From Lota lota (lineage: Eukaryota > Chordata > Actinopteri > Gadiformes > Lotidae): DNA of 64,000 nucleotides. The notes below the pieces were generated by a model. It was not told where the DNA came from. It made no database searches and worked only from the letters and a program-made list of their open reading frames with translations. This document shows positions 39,801 to 49,952 of the stretch, in pieces. Location: the NCBI GenBank assembly GCA_026745465.1, contig JACYXH010000228.1, positions 203,501 to 267,500 on the forward strand. The letters run 5' to 3'. How positions within the stretch are numbered: position 1 is the first letter of the stretch; each line of letters starts with the position of its first letter. Made by a program: the position numbers and the translations under genes.

Positions 39801-40251
39801 CTCGTAGTTGTCTTGGAAACTGTAATGCTCTTTCAGAGGTTTGAATGACATTTAGGTATGGCTGAAGGGTAATTATCTTTTCTCTTACAAGCTTTGATTG
39901 CAGAAGTGATTATTATTATTTTATTTTCAGAACAGCTGGTGCATATTGTTTTCCTATGTTTGAGTCTTTTAGCTTTGTTAATGTTCAACAAGATAATGAA
40001 TCTAAATTACAATACCCTCATCCCAATAAACAGAAACCCTTTAGGATTAAAGAAATAGCAAATAAGCTTGGTGTAGCAACATCCATGCTACACGCCACCT
40101 AGGTATCTGCCATACTCCACCTAGGTGACTCTTCTTGGGCTCCTCCAAACAAAGGACACAGGGTGGTGATGTTGGAACCGGTTTATTGCCAAGGTTGCGT
40201 ATAATGATGCAAACAGATGGTGATCCATGCTGCCATGTAGGAGTTCTCTCT
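36819..40251. other. Intergenic, no gene seen
   Basis: Unique-looking sequence with a 26-nt C run. A conserved-looking patch at about 38620-38780 carries ATTTGCAT (octamer) within moderately GC-rich sequence, but no coding function is visible. Confidence 0.6.
38135..38160. repeat. Poly-C run, 26 nt
   Basis: Uninterrupted C homopolymer. Confidence 0.9.
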
Positions 40252-40388
40252 GAGTGTGTGCGGCGATGGCTGGTTTAACCTGTTGCACATTGAGCAATCA
40301 ATGTGCAACCTCAACCATCTCCAGACTCCAATCAGTCTGACTCGGGCTAGGTGAGGCTGCTTAAACCAGCCGTCATCCACACACACTC
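40252..40388. repeat. Foldback structure with an inner perfect hairpin
   Basis: Outer arms of about 27 bp, starting GAGTGTGTGCGGCGATGG at 40252 and ending CCACACACACTC at 40388, are near-complementary and share CTGGTTTAA/TTAAACCAG. Inside, TTGCACATTGA (40283-40293) and TCAATGTGCAA (40298-40308) form a perfect 11-bp stem with loop GCAA. It may be a foldback element or a structured RNA. Confidence 0.75.
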
Positions 40389-40692
40389 CCACACTTGGTT
40401 TTGTAAAAATGTGTGATTGTTGAGCCTTTGTTATTGAAGGATCCAAAAAAGTTGAGGTTGATTCCTGAAACCTGCGCAACTATTCTTGAAAAAGATGCTG
40501 GACTGGGGCAGGTACCTCAGGAACCTTATTTTATAAGTCGGTAGCCTGTTTCAAAGCAGCCAGAAAATGAGGAATGCAGGCCAACATAAGCCATGTTAAT
40601 GAGGAACTGTTGCTGCTGCTGCTGTTCTTCATTTGGATGGATGGCTTTTCATCACCTTCCCTGCATTACACAAGGATGCTTCAAGACAGCAC

Positions 40693-40985
40693 GAAGGAGG
40701 GCTCAGTGAGGAAGGAGGGCTCAGTGAGGAAGGAGGGCTCAGTGAGGAAGGAGGGCTCAGTGAGGAAGGAGGGCTCAGTGAGGAAGGAGGGCTCACTGAG
40801 GAAGGAGGGCTCACTGAGGAAGGAGGGCTCAGTGAGGAAGGAGGGCTCAGTGAGGAAGGAGGGCTCAGTGAGGAAGGAGGGCTCAGTGAGGAAGGAGGGC
40901 TCACTGAGGAAGGAGGGCTCAGTGAGGAAGGAGGGCTCACTGAGGAAGGAGGGCTCAGTGAGGAAGGAGGGCTCAGTGAGGAAGG
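40693..40985. repeat. 18-bp minisatellite, 16 units
   Basis: The unit GAAGGAGGGCTCAGTGAG is repeated 16 times with essentially one variable base: CAGTG in most units, CACTG in units 6, 7, 12 and 14. As 18 is a multiple of 3 and the unit lacks stops, several frames are open through it; these are not taken as genes. Confidence 0.95.
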
Positions 40986-41519
40986 TCTCTAGAGATGAAT
41001 GGTGGTGTCAGATCAGGGGGGAAAAGGAAGTAATTCAAGAACCATGTTAGATAGAGGTGCTTTCATTTGTGACATGAATGCACACCATAATACATTTGGT
41101 ATGATTACCATTTTGTCATAGCTCTTAAAAGCAGGTCTATGTGCAGCTCCCATATTTCACACATCATTTAAAGCAGCACTATTATATGCATGGCCAGTAG
41201 AAGGCTGCTGTAATCCAAATCACATTTGAAAATAGTGGCTAGAGTGGCTTTGCTCTGGCACTCTCCAGTTTCCACAATATCTATAATTATACTACCTTAG
41301 CTGTCACCAAACTGCTAGATTGATTTAATATATGGCAAGAAAATGCAAAGAAACAATTACATATGGTGGAGAGGGCTGTCTATATGTTATCCAGACCAGC
41401 TGCAACGAAATACTGCAATTAGTCTGGAACCTCTCCGTTCATTTTCGATTTCCAAGGGGCGTCACCAACGGACACAGACACAAATGCCTCTGGACACAAT
41501 TGAATACGCCTACAACCAA

Positions 41520-41636
41520 TCATATCAACGAAACGGCAGTCGTTTGTTCTTCTTTTAGTGACAATATACCGTCCAGTTCATTGACTACTGTCTCGATAGC
41601 GGAATCAACAGACCGTTCTACATCAGCGGCAGCCAT
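41520..41636 (-). pseudogene. RecQ-like helicase N-terminal fragment of a mobile element (38 codons)
   Basis: A minus-strand ATG at 41636, in the context AAAGATGGCTGCC, opens 38 codons that end at a TGA. The peptide begins MAAADVERSV and ends with LKEEQTTAV. The latter resembles the region just before helicase motif I in the RecQ-like proteins that occur in many copies in fish genomes. Upstream on the same strand are CCAAT (41713-41718) and an ATAAATAC TATA-like box (41678-41685), so the promoter end of an element may be preserved while the helicase core is gone. The family assignment is from memory and needs a search. It could instead be an unrelated short frame. Confidence 0.4.
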
Positions 41637-41725
41637 CTTTGTTGTTTTTGAAATGCCTCTTCTTCACTCACGTCATTGTATTTATCCCGCCTCATATTAG
41701 ACAAACGGTTGTGATTGGTCTAACT
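41637..41725 (-). promoter_or_regulatory. Compact promoter-like block upstream of the RecQ-like fragment
   Basis: Read on the minus strand, the order is a CCAAT motif (41713-41718), an ATAAATAC box (41678-41685), a TGACGTGA CRE-like site (about 41667-41674) and then the ATG at 41636 inside AAGATGGCTGCC, which resembles a YY1 site. The spacing fits a small RNA polymerase II promoter. It is probably the element's own promoter; activity is not shown by the sequence. Confidence 0.35.
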
Positions 41726-42099
41726 ATTCTACCGGGCAGAAATCTTTTTGAGTCGGACGGGAGCCAGACCTTATCTGCAGAGCAAATGAAACACGAGCTC
41801 GTGAGATTCGTCTGGTTCCCAGGCTATCTTATCCATAACAGCTGCAATGAGATACAAAAAAAAACCTGAATCCGCACAATGCCCCTTTTTCACCGCAGTC
41901 ACCACTTTTGTTCAAACTTGTTTTTACTTTGTTCCACCGCCACTATTGCCTAAACGTAGTTGAACTACTGTGTTTCTTAAGATCTTAACGTTCAAACGGG
42001 ACCTGTTGGCGTAAGCGACGATGCCATGGTGGCGTGCACTGATTGCAGTCCTCTTCTACAACGCCAACAAGCTGATCATGTTGGAGGTATATGCCATCC

Positions 42100-42260
42100 G
42101 AAGCGCACACATAAACTAAACTTTTCCCATGTCCGCCGGGAAGACAAGCTAAAACTTCCTGCAAGGCCGCCAACGTCCTTGGAGAAAGTTCCTTTAAAGG
42201 TTCACAGTCAAACCTGTGTATTAGTCCGGCCGCTGTAGAAAAACATTTCTTGAAGTCGTC
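42100..42260 (-). pseudogene. Second RecQ-like fragment with a Walker A-like motif
   Basis: Within an open minus-strand stretch (41985-42350, no usable ATG at its head) the translation contains EPLKELSPRTLAALQEV followed by LACLPGGHGKSLVY. This resembles helicase motif I of RecQ-like proteins, usually LPTGxGKSL. GGHGKS is at 42137-42120. The expected threonine is a glycine here, and the homology appears to stop just after the motif, which indicates a truncated, decayed copy. It lies about 0.5 kb from the other fragment on the same strand but out of protein order, so the two are probably separate insertions or rearranged pieces. Confidence 0.4.
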
Positions 42261-42510
42261 TTCTGAAACCTCCGTCTTGTCACTCTGGAATGACTTTCTC
42301 TCTGAGTGGGGACGAATATCTCTGTAACAGGAAACCCTGCGCCCCTCCACCCCTCACACTTGTTCAGCTATAGCATTGTTGAACTTCTGGATCCCAGATG
42401 AGATGCCCCCTAACCCCTACCTGCCCTTTAAAAGACATGCATATGAATTCAGAAATGAGTGAGCGTTATTCATCAACTCGTCTCGCTGTTTGACCGACGG
42501 CAGGAATCCT

Positions 42511-42935
42511 TCCCTTCCCCCCCTTCCCTTCTCCTCACCTCACCTCACCTCACTCCTCACCTCACCTCCCTTCTCCTCACCTTCCCTTCCCCCCTTCCCT
42601 TTTCCTCACCTCCCTTCACTCCTCACCTCCCTTCTCCTCACCTCCCTTCTCCTCACCTCTCCTCACTGCTCACCTCCCTCCTCACCTCCCCTCCTCCTCA
42701 CCTCCCTTCTCCTCACCTCCCTCCTCCTCACTTCTCCTCCCTCCTCCTCACCTCCCTTCTCCTCACCTCTCCTCCCTCCTCCCCTCCTCCTCACCTCTCT
42801 CCTCCTCACCTCTCCTCCCCTCCTCCTCCTCACCTCCCTTCTCCTCACCTCTCCTCCCTCCTTACCTCCCTATTCCTCACCTCTCCTCACACCTCACCTA
42901 TCTACTCCTCACCTCCCCTCCCTCCCCTGGACTTG
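42511..42935. repeat. Polypyrimidine minisatellite (CTCCTCACCTCCCTT-like)
   Basis: About 425 bp of almost pure C/T on the plus strand, with degenerate units built from CTCCTCACCTCC and CTTCTCCTCACCTCC interrupted only by single A residues. Long proline/serine-rich frames through it are artefacts. The strand asymmetry makes it a triplex candidate. Confidence 0.92.
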
Positions 42936-44959
42936 GGTGTTTCAACACAAAGCATTAAGCCCTCCATCATCTCACGACACACACATTAACGCTATAACGC
43001 TATTAACGCACGTTAATTTCACTATCAATATCGAGTTTATAGAATATGTTGTCTGCCAGGGTTAGTAGTTTGAAGGACTCTGTGTGGTGCTGAGGACAGA
43101 AGTTCATCCTTAATAACATGTCAGTGTGGCCAACCACCGAGCGAGGTGGACAGTACTATGTTGATGCCGAGAGGTATTCAAATTAAATCATACTTAAATA
43201 AATTAGCATGAGAACACAAAAGCCCTGGGGATTGAACAACAATAAATAAATAAACAGATTTTTGTATTTTGCCAGACTGGCAACATGCAAGACAACAAGA
43301 TATTCTTAAAAAAATAATAATACACTTCTTACTTGTAGCTTTTCTGGTCATTTGTGGTGTTGCCCCTGGATATTCTCCAGACGATTTAACTGATGTCAGC
43401 CAGAAAGTTAGCATTATCTCAGGTTTGTTTATAAATGGATATGCTAAATTTAACAAACCAGGTGGATTGTAGAATATATATTTATTTCCTTTGACGTCTA
43501 ACTTTACAGAATTTCTGTTTACTTTTCGTTCTTTTATTTCAGAAAATACAAATTTGCGACAATGAAAGAGGGTATGTTTAAATACCTTAAATGGAAGATA
43601 AACCACCATACTTGACTGCATGCGGTTGGATGTGTGGGTGGGTGTGTTTCTGTATGATGTGGAGCGGGACCACGTTAGGGGGTCACCAAACATGAGTACT
43701 GCTGCATTCTCAGACAAAGACCAAAGACCACGGAAGTGAAATGATTCGCAATAGGCACCGTGGCCAAAACAACGCATTGTGTCTCATGCTTTCCATTGGG
43801 ACGGTAACATTGCACGAGGACCGACAACCATTCCTCTAAAGCCCCAGCCGTGATCATATGTGCCTCAAATGTGAAGAATTAAAGCCAGGCCTATTTGAGA
43901 AGCTACAGCTTGCTTTAGATATCTCCGTGACCCAACCCACCTAGCCGGTTGTACTTAGTTTTACAGCCAGTTTCTCGGATGTCGTCAAACACCACGGTGA
44001 ATATCAATGCTATGTGCATCAATATGGGGTTGTGCTTTAGATGGATTGGTTGTAGCTCTCTTCCCATATGTATTCGTATGCATGCCTGTTTATATGTTGA
44101 GCAAAATGCACTTCTTTCCTCTCGAAATCCCTGGGGCTTGTTTAGCTCGCCAGGGGTTTGCATTAAACAGCTCAAATACACACCATACACCTAGTATTAA
44201 TCGTACCTGAATGTGTTGTATTCAATGCATTTTCGTACATAGGTGTATACATATTGAAGGTACATTATTCTTATGTTTATTTTTTATATTTAATCCGCTC
44301 TTGTTTCATCTGCACGGTTCATTCGTATCTTTTATCTCGGAACATTCTCAAGGTGGTCTTCCATTCATAAGTGAACACACAACAGGGGTATGTAATTTTC
44401 TCCCGCCTACTTTTATTGGCGTTAACATCATGCCTGGCCACAATAAAGTGAATCTGTGTGAGACTAAGAGCTCCGATGTTCAATTAAACTGTCTTCATCT
44501 TAACAGCCGGTGAGTTACGGTGGGCGATAAGATGATTACCTCTGGGCCTCACAGTTATCTGAAACACATCGGCACTCCAATCAGTCAGACTTCAGCATTT
44601 CAACCAATCAGACACCGGCACTCCTACAGATCTGTCACTCACAATGGAGGAGGCAAACAGCCACGGCCATCTAATGCTGTTTACAAGGCGAAGCATGACC
44701 TCTACAGCGCCACCCCCAACACCAGCAGGAGTTACAGACCATCAACCAATCACATTCATTTCCTTGGATTCAGCCATTATCCATGACCCCTTATAGCTTA
44801 GAGTCCGAGGTCGGCGTGATTGTGTTTGTTTCATTGCAGACATCAGCCCCCCCCCCCCTGCTTAGTATTGGTGTGCTAAGCAATGCACTATCTTGGCAAT
44901 TCATTTTGTTTTAAAGGATGATACCTGTCACGTTCATAAACGATCGTCAATAAGCGATA
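42936..44959. other. Intergenic, no recognised gene
   Basis: A 199-codon minus-strand frame (43178-43777) is one of the longer non-repetitive frames, but it shows no recognisable domain. Three CCAATCA motifs (near 44576, 44602 and 44753) surround an otherwise unremarkable 190-bp segment. Confidence 0.55.
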
Positions 44960-45230
44960 TGAAAACACAGAATGGTGGCAGCCCGACGCGTCCGCACCGA
45001 AGGAACGCCAGATGTCTTCTTCCCTCGCGTCGTAGACGGCTGCAGACGCCGCGACAAACAGGAAATGAGGAGGCAAGGATGCACAGGCAGCGTGCATATT
45101 CGCGCCGAGCTGCTCGCGGTGTCTCGTTGTCATGCATGGAACGACGTACGCGCAATACGCGGCTCGTTGTCAGAGCGCAACGCGCCGCTGTTATCATCAG
45201 CGGGCTCCAGAGTTATACACACTCTGCAAG
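44960..45230. other. CpG-rich block, function unknown
   Basis: Dense CpG sequence (GACGCGTCCGCACCG, ACGTACGCGCAATACGCGGC) that is open in several frames. None of the peptides is recognisable. Likely an orphan CpG island. Confidence 0.35.
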
Positions 45231-45302
45231 GTAATGATTGTCCTTTACTGGGTATGACACACATTCAGTTGCAGTCGGATGGCATGTTGCTCACAATTGG
45301 TA

Positions 45303-45330
45303 ATGTGTGTGTGTGTGTGTGTGTGTGTGT
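45303..45330. repeat. Short (GT)n
   Basis: About 28 bp of perfect GT. Confidence 0.9.
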
Positions 45331-47848
45331 CAGGATGATATTGGACCTGGTAATAAAGACTTTACTCAGGGATGTATCACCTGTTTGCCACGAGCATTGA
45401 AGGGGCATTGAACATAGCCCTGAAATTTGAAATTTGAATATATTTCTATATACTTCTTCTATATTTCAACTCATTTTCTTTATACAGAGAGGATTGTGGT
45501 GTAGTGCCTCAAAGCCATCGCTGCCACGCTTTGAACAATAACTCGACACTAAACCCAAATACAGAGTTAGCACCATCTTTGGTGAAACAGCAATTGCATA
45601 CATGTGTTTGTCGGTGTACTGCTGTTGTTTCGTCTTTTGTTTCTGCCCAACGCTAGCTTGGAGGTTAAGCACCAGTGACCGCAAGCTCTGCCCCTATGAT
45701 CAATATTCCTTTGCCCCTGAAGTTAAAGCAAGCATTGTCTTTGGTATTTGTCCAATTTAGCTTTAATCAGCTCGTGGCTGTGCACTATACGTTTTTTAAT
45801 AGCTTTAAGTTCATTCCTGGTATTCTCTGGGTGATTTGCTGGGCCTGGCTGAGCGGATGCTGCGTGGGTGTTCAGCTGGGGACGGTGCTTCGGCTCATTG
45901 ACTTGCTTAACACGTTAGACCCTGTTGCACTTCTTCGTTCTCTCTGCCTGAAGACCAGATTCACTTCAAGTAGAACAAAACCCTGCTGCTGCAATCCCGG
46001 TTTAGTTGGACTCCGAGGAGACTGGAAGTTCTCTGCTGACAGACCAACAAAGTGTCTCTGAGTGGCTATTTAGGTCCAGGGGTTGTATGACGTGACAGAG
46101 AGCTGCTGTATGAAGCAGGGACAATTGCTCTCCTATCTGATGGGCAAGTCCCAGGAGGCCAGGAAAAAAAGGAGATGTGGTTGAGTCAGCACCCTATCAC
46201 CCAGGGCCAGTATGAGACAGGCCCACTGGGCTTGTCTGCATAACAACCACAGATATAATGACCTGGCAAGAGTTTTACCCCCCGCCCATATTTATGATTA
46301 GCTGTACAACTTTTGTTGTGTTTTTATTTAATTTTTTTACATCGATTACATAGGTCTCCAAAGCATTTTATAATGGATGTTTGGCCGCTGTCCGATTGAT
46401 TCGAGTCTTAGGTCACTGCTACAGAATGTTAATCTTTGTTGCCTTCCAAAACCAAGGGAGGGAGAATATATATATAAATATATATACAGTATATTAAGAA
46501 TAGCAATGTTTTTGTTTTCCTATGCCATATTGATCCTCAAAACAAAATAAAAAAATGATGTCAGGACAGTCTTGGCTGCAAAGTCGATCGTAAACACAGA
46601 GACAGCGCTGCTTTATCAAGTGTGAGGTGGCCAACTGATTCACAGGCTGGTTCCAAGTGCTAGGGGTAGTGATGAAGCCTCATTTTTCAAGCACACTCTG
46701 GGGGTTCATCATTTCCCCTAATGATACATCCCGCTAGTCTTATACGAAAGACCAATCAATAATCTTCAGTACGCATAGGGGCACGGCTACTGAGATCTTA
46801 TTCACTGCCCACGAATATGCCTCGCCAGTTCGCCATCTCCGTTAGCCATATTCCCCAGCCACTCCATGGCTCCAGGCTTTCTCTGAGATCCCCGCTGCCA
46901 GATGCCCCCTCTGTCCCTGACAGCCCACGGTGTGCTCCTGGGTTTTTCCAGAAAAGACAACCTATTGCTAGGATATGTCACTGCCTCATGTGTGTCTATC
47001 CTAGCATGTATAGAACCGATCTGTCCCGCCCGCTACATACACTCGATGCGTTCGGTCGTGGGATTGAAACATATGTTATACATTTATTAGGTTACCGTGG
47101 GATCGTGTTTACTTGTTCTCAAATGAGACATCCCCTCTCTGCCTCTCTACAGAATGGCATTCATAATAATATGGGAGGAGATGCCGAGTGTGCGTCTCAG
47201 ACATGCCAGAGCGACCTTCGTATGACTAAGAAGTGGCTGTATTTGACCCAGATGGAGATATGCAAGCTGCTCTATTTCTTGCCAGAGAAGAGAAGATTTG
47301 TGATGATTCATTGTTTTGTGTAATGTGATGTTTGGCGATTTACATTGGACTGCGATGGTCAACAACCAACAGTAGGGCGGAATGGCTAATAGCTAACAAC
47401 ATAAATAATAGAAAATATTACATACGCAGGCTGCGGGAAAGTGAACGTTCGCCTTTACATGTCAACAACCAAGGCAATATTTGACACATCCTAATGTCAA
47501 TGTGAAATGCTCTCTGGGACGACATGTTGGTGACGACGTGATAAACCTGTTAGAATTATTGGATCTTGTTGTTCTTGTGTTGTGCCAGGTCCACGTTTAT
47601 GCCAGACTTTCCACCAGACACGTGGTATGAATGGACGATTGTGCAGATAAAGGGCTACAACGGTTACATGCTTTCAAATAAAACGTAAATAGGAGATATG
47701 TTCCAGTCAAGCCATAGCAGAAGTATAATTTGAGCTCATGTTTAATTCATTGGGAGTACTCACTCTACTGTGCCGGAGCAATCTCCTTTCACCAACTACA
47801 AAATGGATTCTGAAAAATCAACAATTCCCCAGGGGAAACAGCCCCACC
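45331..47848. other. Intergenic, no recognised gene
   Basis: Includes a 168-codon ATG frame at 46817-47323 without recognisable motifs, and a 45-bp segment at 46066-46110 resembling 35068-35115. Confidence 0.55.
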
Positions 47849-47952
47849 GGCCCCTGGTCTATTTACCGCACATATGACAATATAATCATGTGAGGTGCGA
47901 GGCCCCTAGTCTATTTAACTCACATACGACAATATAATCATGTGAGGTGCTA
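47849..47952. repeat. 52-bp tandem duplication
   Basis: Two adjacent units of 52 bp begin GGCCCCTGGTCTATTTA and GGCCCCTAGTCTATTTA. Both continue through CACATA and GACAATATAATCATGTGAGG. They differ at a handful of positions. Confidence 0.85.
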
Positions 47953-49887
47953 CCCTTGTTGCACTCCAACTTAAGAAGTCATTTTTCAGTTTTTTAACGG
48001 TTCTCAGGCAAGTTCCCGGACTGATTTGTTTGGGGATACATCTTCAATTTATTGAGTGAAGAAAATGATCATGGCAGCCAACAAATAATACTTTTAAAAG
48101 GGTGAATTTAATTGACGAGTTCCTTTTATTCCACCTCAATGACACAACCTCTGTGGCGCTGCAATGAAGGTGCAATGAGGCAATTATTTCCCATATTCCG
48201 GGAAATTTTACATTTTCTGTAAGTCGTACAGTTGAAGATGGTCCCTAGGAACAGCGGTGTGTGGCTGGCTCACATCATAATTGGTTACCATGACTCCATT
48301 TCAGTCCCTACAATGCTTTCATTGTGATTAAATGTCAATGTGTAAATGTCATTATATATATATTTATTTAATATTACAAAACATAAAAGACATAAAAAGC
48401 CTCTATGAATGAAAAAACAACAGTGCCTGTAAATTAATAATGTTTATTTTTTATCAATTAAATTGTTGTGTGTTGGAAGCCATTGTTATAAAAGAAAATG
48501 TATTTATATTCTGATCATATATGACACACTGAGAAAGTAACAGCAACAGAATTCATTCAAATGTTAAATTGTTGTTAGTTCAAGGTTAGTTCAAAAGAAA
48601 TTCAACTAAATATATTAGATACTAAATTGATCTTGTCCTTATTAATGCATAATTATGTCACAACCCATGGGACATACGTAATAAATGATACAAAGTAATG
48701 TGTATGCAGGGTTAGTTAGTAGGTTCTATGATGAACTTAATTCAGTACATTATTTAATAATCTTCTTTCTTGTTTGACAATCACATGATTGGACTTTGAA
48801 TCCAGGACTCAGCAGGGACTCAAGGTCACCAACTTTATAAGGCTTTCCACTTTCCTTTGAGAAACTTTAGATGTAATGGGTACTTTACGCAGTCTCTCAA
48901 ACGCCGCTCCAGTTCTCTCTGTCTGAATGTGAAACATGTTTGCTTTCATTTTGATATTTCAGAAAGTGCCTGCTGTGAATATGGCCTTGTTCTTTTGCAA
49001 ATGTTTGAAAGATCCAGAATACAGAAAATAGTATGAAATAGGCTACATGCATGCGTTGTATTTGTGTATTTATAAATGTAGCACACCGAAACCCATATTT
49101 CTCAATCTCCATCATATATCATACCTTTTAAATTGCATTCCCTGTTTAAGGACATTGCCCAAGAGACTGGTGGTCTATGTCTTTTGAAGGTCCTTTTGGG
49201 AACTGCTATGACGAGTCCAGTGTCATTTATGGATATGGGGGGGGGAATCTGTTTTAAAAAAGGTCCCGAAATACCTGTTTCCTTCACCCAACTGTAACTT
49301 CGTTGCAACATACCGCCAAGTCAATCACCACGATAAGGGAATTCCAGTTGCTAAAGAGACGACTCAAATCTTAGCCTTTCATTCTTCTCTGATCCCACGG
49401 GTCTATGAGAACTTGTGGGGACAGCTGAAGGAGCATTCACAAACACCCACACAATAGATGTTTGGCACACACTGTGACGCAAACTGGATCCCAATGCAGT
49501 GCACTGTTTCTCCCTCGCCGCGCTTGTGAACTTGTGAGCTCGTCGGTGGACTGGAGCCTCTGTCTCATCCAGACAGCGGCTCTGACTAATGGACCCGGCT
49601 CATGCAAATTGCTTTCTGGATTGACCGTGCTAATGGTATCATTAAGCAGCACCGCTGCGGCAACCGCTGCTGTCTCTCGGTCCGTTCCTGAAGGTGGATA
49701 GTGGCGTTGTTAAATATTTCTTCGTGGCCATACACACAACAGAAAAGTTGGCTTATTTTACTTTGATTCCGACTACATTTTCAGCAAAAAACGGGATGTT
49801 TTTTTTTTTTTCCTCAGAGCTTAAAAGTGAACAGCCATTATTCACAGTCACATTTGACCTTACGTATTGCACAGCAGCAGGTATTGG

Positions 49888-49888
<1 letters not shown>

Positions 49889-49948
<60 letters not shown>
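49889..49948. repeat. (TA)n microsatellite, about 60 bp
   Basis: Perfect TA tract. Confidence 0.95.

Positions 49949-49952
<4 letters not shown>

Noticed and set aside
40574-41050. 158-codon frame with SVRKEG repeats
   Set aside because: Produced by the 18-bp stop-free minisatellite; other frames and the opposite strand are equally open.
42459-43065. Proline/serine-rich frames up to 191 codons
   Set aside because: Explained by the polypyrimidine repeat.
43178-43777. 199-codon minus-strand frame
   Set aside because: Has an ATG and is non-repetitive, but no motif, no family resemblance and AT-rich composition like the flanks. A search could change this.
46817-47323. 168-codon plus-strand frame
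   Set aside because: No recognisable motif, and no splice or promoter context supports it; likely chance.
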